NCBI GenBank assembly: GCA_027310665.1 | Contig: DAIDAJ010000005.1 | Location: 1 to 64,000 of the forward strand | Length of the DNA stretch: 64,000 nt | Reading direction: 5' to 3' | DNA from: Sideroxydans sp. | Lineage (GTDB): Bacteria > Pseudomonadota > Gammaproteobacteria > Burkholderiales > Gallionellaceae | In this document: piece by piece, positions 42,640-51,215 of the stretch | Numbering within the stretch: position 1 is the first letter of the stretch | Layout: every line of letters begins with the position of its first letter | The notes under the pieces: generated by a model | Databases searched by the model: none | What the model saw: only the letters and a program-made list of their open reading frames with translations | What the model was told of the DNA's origin: nothing | Translations under genes and position numbers: made by a program

Positions 42640-43122
42640 ATGACCGAAGCGGCACAAACAAACAAACAACCGATCTTCAATATCGAGAAACTGTATGTGA
42701 AAGATCTTTCCCTGGAGATACCCAACGCTCCCGCCATATTCCTGGAGCGCGAGAATCCCCAGATCGATCTGCAACTGCAAACCCAGGCGGCGCCTCTCGA
42801 AGAAGGCCTGTTCGACGTCACCGTGACGGTTACGGTCACGGCAAAGCTGCCGGGAAAAGACAAAGTGCTGTTCCTGATCGAGGCCAAACAGGCGGGTATA
42901 TTCCAGATACGCAATCTGCCGGCGGAAGATATGGAAACGGTGCTGGCGGTTGCCTGCCCCAATATCCTGTATCCCTATTTGCGCGAAGTGGTGTCGGATG
43001 TGGCGGTACGCGGCGGTTTTGCACCGGTCCTCCTCAATCCGATCAACTTCGAAGGGCTTTTCCAGCAACAAAAGCAGCAGTCACAAGCCGAAGGCCAGGC
43101 TGCCGAGGCAGTCAAGCACTAA
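42640..43122 (+). CDS. secB: Protein-export chaperone SecB
   Basis: 160 residues. SecB holds preproteins unfolded for SecA. Family blocks are IEKLYVKDLSLEIPNAP (N-terminal), VTVTVTAKL and the C-terminal PNILYPYLREVVSDVAVRGG. GAGGAAAA precedes the ATG. Located 10 bases after grxC. Confidence 0.95.
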   Translation: MTEAAQTNKQPIFNIEKLYVKDLSLEIPNAPAIFLERENPQIDLQLQTQAAPLEEGLFDVTVTVTVTAKLPGKDKVLFLIEAKQAGIFQIRNLPAEDMETVLAVACPNILYPYLREVVSDVAVRGGFAPVLLNPINFEGLFQQQKQQSQAEGQAAEAVKH

Positions 43123-43150
43123 CGGCAATGCGATAGAGTCATCTTCGATA

Positions 43151-43669
43151 ATGAAACTCGACATGCCCGATGTCCTCTCCCCAACCCCCTCCCGCAGGGC
43201 GAGGGGACGGGCGAATCGCTGCTCGGGCTCAGGGTTGGCGAGAGGGCTTGCGGCGGTGTTGCTGCTGGGCGTGAGCCAATGGGCTTGCGCTTTTGACTTT
43301 GTTTCGGTTGCCGAGCCTGCCATCCTGTACGACGCCAATTCGCTGAAGGCGAAGAAACTTTACGTCGCCACGCGTTACCTGCCCCTGGAGCAAGTGGTTG
43401 TGCTGGACAACTGGGTCAAGGTACGCGACAACTCGGGCAAATTGTTCTGGATAGAAAAGCGCCAGCTGAGCAGCAAACGCTACGTCATGGTGACGGTTCC
43501 AACTGCTACTGTGTATCGCAATCCTGACAATAATTCCGAAGTGGTATTCAAGGCCACCCAGCAACTCGGCATGGAATGGCAGGGCAGTACCGGGACGGGC
43601 TGGGTCAAGGTGCGTCATGCGGACGGCAGCACGGGCTATCTGAAATCCAGCGATGTGTGGGGTGACTGA
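43151..43669 (+). CDS. SH3-domain periplasmic protein
   Basis: 172 residues from the ATG. A palindromic repeat (43174-43245) codes for residues 8-32, then a signal-like helix (GLAAVLLLGVSQWACA), then two bacterial SH3-type repeats (VSVAEPAILYDANSLKAKKL and VTVPTATVYRNPDN). SH3b domains usually bind peptidoglycan or peptides. A later TTG at about 43236 could be an alternative start giving a normal signal peptide of 19 residues. It lies between secB and gpsA and its stop overlaps the gpsA ATG. Confidence 0.75.
   Translation: MKLDMPDVLSPTPSRRARGRANRCSGSGLARGLAAVLLLGVSQWACAFDFVSVAEPAILYDANSLKAKKLYVATRYLPLEQVVVLDNWVKVRDNSGKLFWIEKRQLSSKRYVMVTVPTATVYRNPDNNSEVVFKATQQLGMEWQGSTGTGWVKVRHADGSTGYLKSSDVWGD
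43174..43245 (+). repeat. Palindromic repeat in the 5' end of the SH3-protein gene
   Basis: Outer arms CCTCTCCCCAACCC (43174-43187) and GGGTTGGCGAGAGG (43232-43245) pair with one mismatch in 14; an inner hairpin CCCCTCCCGC...GCGAGGGG lies within. This is of the dispersed CCTCTCCC...GGGAGAGG type of repeat. It lies in frame and encodes the hydrophilic extension before the signal peptide. Confidence 0.7.
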
Positions 43670-44661
43670 TGAAAGTCGCAGTGCTGGGTTCGGGCGCATG
43701 GGGAACCGCGTTGGCGGTCAGTTTCGCCCCGCGTCACCAAGTCACCCTGTGGGCACGCGATGCGCAACGGGTCGAGGCGATGCGCGCCTCGCGCCAGAAT
43801 CAGCGCTATCTGCCTGACATCACTCTCCCTGCCGAACTGGGACTTTCCTCCGATCTGAATGAAGCGCTGGCTGGCGCAGAGTTGGTCATCGTCGCAGTTC
43901 CGGTTGCGGCGCTACGTGGCACGTTGCAGCAAATCGCCAAACTGCCCGTGCCTGTTCCCGTAATCTGGGTGTGCAAAGGATTCGAGAGCGGCACTTCCCA
44001 ACTTCCCCATCAGATCGTCACCGACACCTTGCCTGCATCCTTTCCGCGCGGGGTGCTGTCTGGTCCCAGTTTTGCCCAGGAAGTGGCGCGTAGCCTGCCG
44101 ACCGCGTTGACGCTGGCCTCCGGCGACAGCGAGTTCGCCCAAAACACGGCGAAGGCGCTGCACCATTCCCGTTTGAGGATCTATTCCAGCACCGATGTGG
44201 TCGGTGTCGAGATCGGCGGCGCCATCAAGAACGTGCTGGCCATCGCCGCAGGCATCTGCGACGGCATGAAGATGGGCCTGAACGCACGTGCAGCCTTGCT
44301 TACCCGCGGGCTGGCCGAGATGACGCGGCTGGGTATGCAGATGGGCGGTCACGCTGAAACATTGGGCGGGCTGTCCGGCGTGGGCGACTTGATCCTCACC
44401 TGTACCGGCGATCTTTCACGCAACCGCCAGGTTGGCATGCTGCTGGCACAAGGCAAATCGCTCGCGACTATTCTCGACGAACTGGGGCATGTGGCGGAAG
44501 GTGTGTACACGGCACGTGAAGTGCATCGAATCTCCCTGCAACGCGGGGTCGAGATGCCGATCTGCGAAGCGGTGTATCGCGTGTTGTATGAAAACCTGGC
44601 GGTGGACAAGGCAGTCGAGGCGCTGCTGAGCCGTCAACCCGGCAGCGAGTTCATGGGCTGA
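43669..44661 (+). CDS. gpsA: Glycerol-3-phosphate dehydrogenase [NAD(P)+]
   Basis: 330 residues, full length. It makes sn-glycerol-3-phosphate for phospholipids. Nucleotide site LGSGAWGTALAV at the N-terminus, catalytic Lys in EIGGAIKNVLAIAAGICDG (about 188), and GVGDLILTC. Its 3' end overlaps the convergent trmL gene by 28 bases. Confidence 0.95.
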   Translation: MKVAVLGSGAWGTALAVSFAPRHQVTLWARDAQRVEAMRASRQNQRYLPDITLPAELGLSSDLNEALAGAELVIVAVPVAALRGTLQQIAKLPVPVPVIWVCKGFESGTSQLPHQIVTDTLPASFPRGVLSGPSFAQEVARSLPTALTLASGDSEFAQNTAKALHHSRLRIYSSTDVVGVEIGGAIKNVLAIAAGICDGMKMGLNARAALLTRGLAEMTRLGMQMGGHAETLGGLSGVGDLILTCTGDLSRNRQVGMLLAQGKSLATILDELGHVAEGVYTAREVHRISLQRGVEMPICEAVYRVLYENLAVDKAVEALLSRQPGSEFMG

Positions 44662-45119
44662 CTGCCGGCGAAGTTGCACTGCCGCCAGGCTTCGAACACT
44701 GCCACTGCCACCGTATTCGACAGATTCAAACTGCGGTTGTCCGGCAGCATCGGCAAGCGCAAACGCCGCTCCGGCGCAATTGATTCCAATACTGCGGCAG
44801 GCAAGCCGCGACTCTCCGGCCCGAACAAAAAAGCATCCCCCGCCTGATATTGCACCTCGTGGTAGTGATGAACAGCCTTCGTGGTAAAGGCGAACAGGCG
44901 CGCCTGCGGCAATGTGCGCAGACAAGCGGCGAGGCTGTCGTGTACCTGCATCGTCGCGTATTCGTGATAATCCAGACCGGCACGGCGCAAATGCTTGTCG
45001 TCGAGCGCAAACCCCAGCGGGCGGATCAGGTGCAACCGGGCGCCGGTGTTAGCGCACAAACGGATGATGTTGCCGGTGTTGGGCGGAATTTCGGGCTCGT
45101 ACAAGATCACGTTAAACAT
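44634..45119 (-). CDS. trmL: tRNA (cytidine(34)-2'-O)-methyltransferase TrmL
   Basis: 161 residues. A SPOUT-fold enzyme that methylates the wobble position of two tRNA-Leu. Family blocks are PEIPPNTGNIIRLCANTGA, FLFGPESRGLP and LRLPMLPDNRSLNLSNTVAV (the knot). The gene is antiparallel to gpsA with overlapping ends. Confidence 0.93.
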   Translation of the reverse strand: MFNVILYEPEIPPNTGNIIRLCANTGARLHLIRPLGFALDDKHLRRAGLDYHEYATMQVHDSLAACLRTLPQARLFAFTTKAVHHYHEVQYQAGDAFLFGPESRGLPAAVLESIAPERRLRLPMLPDNRSLNLSNTVAVAVFEAWRQCNFAGSQPMNSLPG

Positions 45120-45211
45120 GAAGAAAATGGCCAGAAGGCTTGTCAGTACAGGGAAAAACGGCTAACTTCCGTCCCTGTCAACCAGGGTCTGCATAGTCAC
45201 AAGGGGGAATT

Positions 45212-46915
45212 ATGGCGCGTCCGGAGAAAATCCGCTTAGGTGATCTGCTGGTTCAGCAGAAACTCATTTCACTGGACCAGCTCCAGTTTGCGTTGGAGCA
45301 GCAAAAACACAGTGGCCGCAAGCTGGGGCGTGTGCTGGTCGATAATGCCTTTGTCAGCGAAGACCAGATCTCCGAAGCCATCGCCAAACAGCTGAATATT
45401 CCCTTCATCAACCTCAAATACTACAACGTCAATCTCGAGATCGTACGTCGTCTGCCGGAGAACCAGGCGCGGCGCTTCCGTGCCGTGGCCCTGGAAGAGC
45501 GCAACGGCGCGCTTCTGATCGGCATGGCAGATCCGACAGACCTGTTTGCGTTCGACGAGATCGCGCGCCTGCTGAAGCGCGATATCGATCTCGCGGTGGT
45601 GACAGAAGGCCAGTTGCTGGAAACCATCGATCGCGTCTATCGCCGCACTGAGGAGATCACCGGTCTCGCGCGCGAAGTCTCCGAAGACCTTGGCGACAGC
45701 TATATCGATTTCGGTGCCCTGGGCGATTCGGTCGGACTCGAAGAAGCGCCGGTCGTAAAACTGCTGCAGACCATGTTCGACGATGCGACTCAGGTTCGCG
45801 CTTCGGACATCCACATCGAGCCGCAGGAATCCCGTTTGCAGATACGCTTCCGTATCGACGGGGCGCTGCACCTGCAAACGGAGACGGACAGCAAGATCGC
45901 CAATGCGCTTGCGCTGCGTCTGAAGCTGATGTCCGGCCTGGACATTTCAGAGAAGCGGCTGCCGCAGGACGGCCGTTTCAACATGCGCGTGCGCGACCAG
46001 GCCATCGATGTGCGTATCTCGACCATGCCGACGCAATACGGGGAATCGGTGGTCATGCGCCTGCTCAACCAGAGTGGCAGCTTTCTCACCCTGGACAAGC
46101 TGGGCATGCCGCCGGATATGCTCAAGCGCTTCCGCGAGATCATACAGCGCAGCAACGGCATGGTGCTGGTCACCGGCCCTACAGGTAGCGGAAAGACCAC
46201 CACGCTGTACGCCGGTCTGGCGGAGATCAACACGATCGACCAGAAGATCATCACCGTGGAAGACCCGGTGGAATACCGGCTGCCCGGCATCAATCAGGTT
46301 CAAGTGAACGAAAAGATCGAACTGACTTTCTCGCGCGTACTGCGTTCCGCCTTGCGCCAGGACCCGGACATCATCCTCGTCGGCGAAATGCGCGATGCCG
46401 AAACGGCACAGATCGGCATGCGTGCCGCGATGACCGGCCACCTGGTTTTCTCCACGCTGCACACGCGCGATACCGCCGGCACGCTGTTCCGTCTGGTCGA
46501 TATGGGTGCGCCGAAATACATGGTGGCCTCGTCTGTGCAGGCTGTGCTGGCGCAACGCTTGTTGCGCCGCGTCTGCGAAAGCTGCAGTGAGACGCATCTG
46601 CCGACGCCGCAGGAGGCAGAATGGCTGGAAGCGGAAGGCGTTGCCCGCAGCGACTGGGGTACGCTGCTGCACGGCCGGGGCTGCTCGCATTGCAACGGTA
46701 CCGGTTATCACGGCCGCATGGGCGTATACGAAATGCTGGAAATGGGGCAGGCACTGGTCGAGGCGGCCGCACATGACGACAATACCCACTTCATGCAGGT
46801 TGCACGCGACCACCTGAAAGGCAAAACCCTGCTCGACGCTGCCCTGCGCGAGATGAAGCTGGGCCGCACCAGCGTCTCGGAAGTCATGCGCATCAGCAAC
46901 CAAGTGGAAGACTGA
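45212..46915 (+). CDS. mshE: MSHA pilus assembly ATPase MshE (GspE/PilB type)
   Basis: 567 residues: N-terminal MshEN domain (RLGDLLVQQKLISLDQLQFA; these domains bind c-di-GMP in MshE), then a secretion ATPase with Walker A GPTGSGKTTTLYAG (about 321), Asp box EDPVEYRLPG, Walker B (PDIILVGEMRD) and His box (HLVFSTLHT). A tetracysteine zinc motif (CESC...CSHC) lies near residue 455-495. It powers pilus polymerisation at the inner membrane. First gene of the operon; AAGGGGGA precedes the ATG. Confidence 0.92.
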   Translation: MARPEKIRLGDLLVQQKLISLDQLQFALEQQKHSGRKLGRVLVDNAFVSEDQISEAIAKQLNIPFINLKYYNVNLEIVRRLPENQARRFRAVALEERNGALLIGMADPTDLFAFDEIARLLKRDIDLAVVTEGQLLETIDRVYRRTEEITGLAREVSEDLGDSYIDFGALGDSVGLEEAPVVKLLQTMFDDATQVRASDIHIEPQESRLQIRFRIDGALHLQTETDSKIANALALRLKLMSGLDISEKRLPQDGRFNMRVRDQAIDVRISTMPTQYGESVVMRLLNQSGSFLTLDKLGMPPDMLKRFREIIQRSNGMVLVTGPTGSGKTTTLYAGLAEINTIDQKIITVEDPVEYRLPGINQVQVNEKIELTFSRVLRSALRQDPDIILVGEMRDAETAQIGMRAAMTGHLVFSTLHTRDTAGTLFRLVDMGAPKYMVASSVQAVLAQRLLRRVCESCSETHLPTPQEAEWLEAEGVARSDWGTLLHGRGCSHCNGTGYHGRMGVYEMLEMGQALVEAAAHDDNTHFMQVARDHLKGKTLLDAALREMKLGRTSVSEVMRISNQVED

Positions 46916-48156
46916 TGCCGGTATTCGCCTACAAGGGAAGGAGCAATCGCGGCGACCTTGTGCAAGGTTCGCTGGAAGGGACGGATAGCGGAGTCATTGC
47001 GGACCAGTTGCTGAAGACCGGCATCACGCCGACCGAAATCAAACCCACCTCGCAATCCGTCCGGAGCACAGACAATACCGAAATCAGTCTGTGGCAACGG
47101 CTTACGTCCGAGAAGAAGGTCGATACGCTGGAACTGATGCTGTTCAGCCGCCAGATGTACACCCTCCTCAAGGCCGGCGTTCCCATCATGCGCGCGCTGG
47201 CCGGGCTGCAGGAGTCCACGCATAACCCGGCTTTTGCCGGCATGCTGCAAGACCTGCGCGAAAGCCTGGACAGCGGGCGTGAGCTTTCCACCGCCTTGCG
47301 CCGCCACCCCAAGGTGTTCTCCCCGTTTTACCTGAGCATGGTCCAGGTAGGCGAAATGACCGGCATGCTGGATGTCACTTTCCTGCGGCTGTACGAACAC
47401 CTTGAGTTTGAGAAAGACATGAAGGACCGCATCAAGGCGGCTTTGCGCTACCCGACGTTCGTGGTGATTGCGATGGGGATCGCGATTGTCATCGTCAATA
47501 TCTTCGTCATTCCCGCCTTTGCCAAAGTGTTTGAAGGGTTCCATGCCGAGCTGCCGCTGATGACCAGAATCCTGATGGGTTTCTCCGGCTTCATGGTGCA
47601 ATCCTGGCCGATCCTGCTGGCGTTGCTGGTCGGTGCGGTAGTCGCGTTCCGTTCGTGGGTCAATACCGTGGACGGGCGCTACAAGTGGGATCGCTACAAG
47701 CTCCACATCCCGATCGCCGGCAGGATCATCATGAAGGCGACACTGGCGCGTTTTGCCCGCAGCCTGGCGCTCTCGTTCAAAAGCGGCATCCCCATCGTGC
47801 AGGGCTTGAACTCGGTCGGGCTGGTGGTGGATAACGAATTCATGCGCAGCCGCGTCGAGCAGATGCGCGACGGCGTCGAACGCGGAGAGAGCATCCTGCG
47901 CACCGCCGCAGCGACCGGCGTATTCAACCCTACCGTGTTGCAGATGATCGCCGTGGGCGAGGAGACGGGCGACATGGACGGTCTGATGTTCGAGATTGCG
48001 GGCATGTACGAGCGCGAAGTGGAATACGAGATCAAGAGCCTGAGTGCCAATATCGAACCCATCATGATCGTCTTGCTCGGCGGCATGGTGCTGGTACTTG
48101 CGCTGGGCATTTTCCTGCCGATGTGGGATTTGGGCAAAGTCGCGTTGCACAGATGA
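46915..48156 (+). CDS. mshG: MSHA inner-membrane platform protein MshG (GspF/PilC type)
   Basis: 413 residues with two GspF domains, each with KAG.P.[MV].AL type repeats (LLKAGVPIMRALAGLQES and SFKSGIPIVQGLN), and three helices. It anchors MshE in the membrane. The ATG overlaps the last base of the mshE stop. Confidence 0.93.
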   Translation: MPVFAYKGRSNRGDLVQGSLEGTDSGVIADQLLKTGITPTEIKPTSQSVRSTDNTEISLWQRLTSEKKVDTLELMLFSRQMYTLLKAGVPIMRALAGLQESTHNPAFAGMLQDLRESLDSGRELSTALRRHPKVFSPFYLSMVQVGEMTGMLDVTFLRLYEHLEFEKDMKDRIKAALRYPTFVVIAMGIAIVIVNIFVIPAFAKVFEGFHAELPLMTRILMGFSGFMVQSWPILLALLVGAVVAFRSWVNTVDGRYKWDRYKLHIPIAGRIIMKATLARFARSLALSFKSGIPIVQGLNSVGLVVDNEFMRSRVEQMRDGVERGESILRTAAATGVFNPTVLQMIAVGEETGDMDGLMFEIAGMYEREVEYEIKSLSANIEPIMIVLLGGMVLVLALGIFLPMWDLGKVALHR

Positions 48157-48752
48157 CTGGTCAGGATACGGGATACGGGATACAGGATTCGGGGGAGGAG
48201 GGGCTTCGGCCCGTATCCCGTATCCCGTATCCCGTATCCTCAAAAGGTTTCACCCTCCTCGAACTCATCGTTGTCGTCAGCATCGTCGCGCTACTGGCCG
48301 GTTCGTTGTTGTCGCGCATCCCCTATTACCAGGAACAGGCTGAAAAGACCGTCGTGGAGCAGATGACGGGGGCGATGCAAAGTGCCTTGATCATGCGCTA
48401 TGGTTCGCTGATGGCGCACGGAGCGGGAGCGGAGAAAGGGTTGAGCGCCCTCGCCGTCGACAATCCCATGGACTGGTTACAGCAAAAGCCGAAGAACTAC
48501 GCGGGCGAGTTCTTCGACCCGATGCCGAAGACGGTATCGCCCGGGCACTGGATGTTCGACCTGAAATCGCGAGAGTTGATCTATGTGCTGGATCGCAGCG
48601 ACCATTTCACCCCGGGTAAGGACGGGCAGAAATGGATACGCTTCCACGTCAGGCTTGAGTATGAATCCCCTGCGGACGGTGTGGCAGGAAGCAAGAAAGA
48701 ACTGGCCTCGACCTTGTTCGAGCCGACCGAACCTTACCGCTGGTTTGATTGA
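48153..48752 (+). CDS. MSHA minor prepilin with repeat-extended leader (MshB/F-like position)
   Basis: 199 residues. Type IV prepilin site KG|FTLLELIVVVSIVALLAG is cut by the prepilin peptidase after Gly32; Glu at position +5 is present. The leader is about 32 residues instead of 5-10 because a hairpin-forming heptamer repeat (48163-48240) is translated in frame. No other in-frame ATG, GTG or TTG lies between that ATG and the cleavage site, so the long leader seems real. The ATG overlaps the mshG stop (ATGA). The position suggests MshB or MshF; identity uncertain. Confidence 0.78.
   Translation: MTGQDTGYGIQDSGEEGLRPVSRIPYPVSSKGFTLLELIVVVSIVALLAGSLLSRIPYYQEQAEKTVVEQMTGAMQSALIMRYGSLMAHGAGAEKGLSALAVDNPMDWLQQKPKNYAGEFFDPMPKTVSPGHWMFDLKSRELIYVLDRSDHFTPGKDGQKWIRFHVRLEYESPADGVAGSKKELASTLFEPTEPYRWFD
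48163..48240 (+). repeat. Heptamer inverted repeat (GGATACG/CGTATCC) inside the prepilin leader
   Basis: Arms 48163-48193 and 48210-48240, each 31 bp and made of four 7-base units, pair with two mismatches over a 16-base GC-rich loop. The whole element is translated in frame as residues 4-30 of the prepilin leader. Seven-base units shift the frame when their number changes. Confidence 0.85.
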
Positions 48753-48759
48753 GGTGCTC

Positions 48760-49383
48760 GTGAACCCTATCGTCGAATCCCTGTTGTTGCGCTCCTTCGT
48801 CCTGTTCCTGATGCTGGGTAGCCTGGCCGGTCTCGTGGTCGGCGCACTGTTGCTGCATGGGCCGGACAGGCTGCGAACGGTCGGCAATATCCTTAACCGC
48901 TGGATATCCACCAGGCACATAAACCAGGCGCTGGACCGTACTTTCGAGGTGGAGCCCTGGTTTTACCGCCATCGCCGCATCAGCGGCTGGCTGATATTGC
49001 TGTCATCCGGCTACATACTTTACGCATTCACCTTCGGCCTGGATCGGAATATTGCTGTAATCGGCCTTTCCGGGCGCTTTGGATTGCCTTCCGGAGTCGT
49101 CGGGGGATTGCTCGATGCAATGGTGTTGAGCGCCTTGCTGGGGGCATTGCTCGCCGTGTTCGTCAGCCTCTTCCTGTTGCTGCGTCCCAGCATGCTGCGT
49201 GACTTCGAACAGGGCGCGAACCGTTGGGTATCTTTGCGTCGCGGACTGAAGCCGCTGGAGATGGAGCGCGAAGGTCTGGATGAATACGTCTATAAATATG
49301 CTCGCCAAGTCGGGATACTGCTGGTGCTGGGCAGTCTTTATACACTTGCATTGCTGGCCTTATGGATTGGTCATTACCGCTAA
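48760..49383 (+). CDS. Membrane protein inside the MSHA operon, unknown function
   Basis: 207 residues from a GTG start (GAGGTG 3 bases upstream; longer in-frame starts overlap the prepilin gene and are unlikely). Four helices, with a basic amphipathic stretch after the first (RLRTVGNILNRWISTRHINQ) and a repeat of the same type after the third (FEQGANRWVSLRRGLKPL). Not a recognised msh gene, though it stands where mshF or a similar variable gene lies in Vibrio. It may affect pilus assembly. Confidence 0.65.
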   Translation: MNPIVESLLLRSFVLFLMLGSLAGLVVGALLLHGPDRLRTVGNILNRWISTRHINQALDRTFEVEPWFYRHRRISGWLILLSSGYILYAFTFGLDRNIAVIGLSGRFGLPSGVVGGLLDAMVLSALLGALLAVFVSLFLLLRPSMLRDFEQGANRWVSLRRGLKPLEMEREGLDEYVYKYARQVGILLVLGSLYTLALLALWIGHYR

Positions 49384-49572
49384 CCATTCGTCGGTAATAC
49401 TTTAACCATTTGTCCTAAGTTATTGCTGAAAGGGAGATTTGGCTTGTTTTTGGGAGCGTTTTCCTCTAAATTTACAGAGCGCTTGTTCTAACGGGATGCT
49501 GCGGCATCGTGCACGACGGTCGGGAGAAGCAAAGACAAGGCTGCGGCCTTCAACCTCGAGGAGAGAGATATT

Positions 49573-50034
49573 ATGAGAAAGCAACAAGGTTTTACGTTGA
49601 TCGAATTGATCGTGGTGATCGTGATTCTGGGAATCTTGGCAGCGACTGCATTGCCGAAATTCGCGGACTTGTCCAAGGACGCACGTTACGCTTCCGCGCA
49701 AGGTGCATTGGGCGCGATCAATTCCGCGGCCAGCCTGGCTCACGCCCAGTGGCTGGTGGCGGGGTCTGCCACTTTGGCACAGATCACCATGGAAGGCGCT
49801 AATGTCACGCTGGTAAATGGCTACCCCGATGCAACGCCCACAGGGATTGATACTGCTGCCGGGTTGCTGAACAGCGGTTCTTACACGATCACGGGCGCAG
49901 GGCCCCGTACGTTCACGCCACTGGGTGTGACGACCGCGGCAAATTGCCAGGTTTCGTATACCCCGCCTGCATCGGCTGGCTTTGCTCCAACTATCGTGCT
50001 GAATGCCCCGCAACAGGCGGCTGGCTGTAACTAA
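49573..50034 (+). CDS. mshA: MSHA major pilin MshA
   Basis: 153 residues. Short leader MRKQQG, cleavage before FTLIELIVVIVILGILAATA, then the alpha1 helix and an MshA/type II-secretion-like globular domain with a Cys pair (NCQVSY ... AAGCN). A strong terminator follows (50090-50117), as expected for a highly expressed subunit. GGAGAGAG precedes the ATG. The 189 bp gap upstream (49384-49572) has room for a separate promoter. Confidence 0.9.
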   Translation: MRKQQGFTLIELIVVIVILGILAATALPKFADLSKDARYASAQGALGAINSAASLAHAQWLVAGSATLAQITMEGANVTLVNGYPDATPTGIDTAAGLLNSGSYTITGAGPRTFTPLGVTTAANCQVSYTPPASAGFAPTIVLNAPQQAAGCN

Positions 50035-50089
50035 TCAGTCTTTCGGCGCGCGATAACCGCGGTACTTGCGATGTATCCGCAATCGACTC

Positions 50090-50117
50090 AGGGAGGCTTC
50101 GGTCTCCCTTGTTTTTT
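50090..50117 (+). terminator. Terminator after mshA
   Basis: AGGGAGGC-TTCG-GTCTCCCT, an 8 bp stem (one G-U pair) closed by a UUCG tetraloop, followed by TGTTTTTT. It should stop much of the mshA mRNA, leaving readthrough into the minor pilin genes. Confidence 0.9.
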
Positions 50118-50275
50118 GTATGCCATCGGGTTTTGCTACACTGCAATCCCGCGTGGATTCCTGGTTTGAAGGGTCGTCTGGCATGTGTCCGTGTTTCGAA
50201 GGCGACGAAGCGGGCGTCCTTGGGGCCGAACGATCAACCGGTATTCGGGCCGAAATCCGGAAATCAGGTGTACTT

Positions 50276-50734
50276 GTGAAAATTCATCGCGGTTTTACTC
50301 TGGTGGAACTGGTTGCCGTCATTGCCATCTTGGGCGTTATCGCGATGGTGGCCGCGCCGCGTTTTTTTGATATCAATACCTACGACAACCGGGGTTTCCG
50401 CGACCAGGTGATTTCCACTTTGCGCCATGCTCAGAAAGCGGCAATCGCGCAACGCCGTTTCGTCTGCGTGGTGATTGCCGGCAATGCGCTCACGCTGACC
50501 TACGATGCGATCCCACCCGGTCCGTCGCATACGACAGCAAGTTGTCCCGGCAATCCTTTGACCAACCCGTCGAACGGGAGTACGCCATATGTCGTGTCGG
50601 CATCCGCGGGCATGATTGTCACTGCAGCCACCTTCAATTTCGATGCGCTGGGCAGGCCGAATGCGCCGCAAAGCATCACCGTCAGCGGCAACGCGCCCAT
50701 CAAGGTAGAGGCGGAGACTGGCTATGTCCACTAA
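50276..50734 (+). CDS. mshC: MSHA minor pilin MshC
   Basis: 152 residues from a GTG start directly before the prepilin signal (leader VKIHRG, then FTLVELVAVIAILGVIAMVA). Fold of the GspH/FimT type. A much longer in-frame ORF begins at 50066, but its N-terminus has no prepilin leader. The order after mshA and the overlap with mshD support the identity. Confidence 0.82.
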   Translation: MKIHRGFTLVELVAVIAILGVIAMVAAPRFFDINTYDNRGFRDQVISTLRHAQKAAIAQRRFVCVVIAGNALTLTYDAIPPGPSHTTASCPGNPLTNPSNGSTPYVVSASAGMIVTAATFNFDALGRPNAPQSITVSGNAPIKVEAETGYVH

Positions 50735-51215
50735 TCCGTCCTCCTTGACACAGCGCGGCATCAGCCTCATCGAACTCATCATGTTCATTGTCATCATCAG
50801 CGTGTCGCTGGCGGGGATATTGCTCGTGATGGATCTGGTCACAAGGCACAGCGCAGACTCCCTCATCCGCAAGCAGGCATTCGCGGTCGCCGAATCGATG
50901 CTGGAAGAAATTAGGCTGCAGGCTCTATCCGGTACGGCGTGCGCAGGCACATTGGGGCCGAATGCGGCGCGTGCCAATGTGAGTTCCGTCTGCGACTACA
51001 ACGGCTACAGCACCACGAATGGCATATTGGATTTTTCCACCAATGCGACCGTGCAGAATCTGAAGAGTTATAACATCGCCAATGTGTCGGTGACGCAAAT
51101 CCCCACATTGGGCGGAACGCCGATCACGGCAGGCAGCGGCGTCATGATCACGGTGACGGTCGCTGACCCGACGGGGGCGACGGTAGACGTGACGGGCTAC
51201 AGGGCGGGCAATTGA
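50724..51215 (+). CDS. mshD: MSHA minor pilin MshD
   Basis: 163 residues. The leader ends QRG, followed by ISLIELIMFIVIISVSLAGI; this replaces the usual Phe+1 by Ile, and the +5 Glu is present. Overlaps mshC by 11 bases and mshO by 4. A cysteine pair in the globular part may be oxidised. Confidence 0.82.
   Translation: MSTNPSSLTQRGISLIELIMFIVIISVSLAGILLVMDLVTRHSADSLIRKQAFAVAESMLEEIRLQALSGTACAGTLGPNAARANVSSVCDYNGYSTTNGILDFSTNATVQNLKSYNIANVSVTQIPTLGGTPITAGSGVMITVTVADPTGATVDVTGYRAGN

Noticed and set aside
46708-48243. Long ORF antisense to mshG
   Set aside because: Shadow frame of mshG; histidine/arginine-rich composition typical of antisense reading.
49384-49572. Sigma54 promoter before mshA (TTGGCTTGTTTTTGGGA)
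   Set aside because: The -24 GG resembles the consensus, but the -12 GC is missing and the spacing is wrong.
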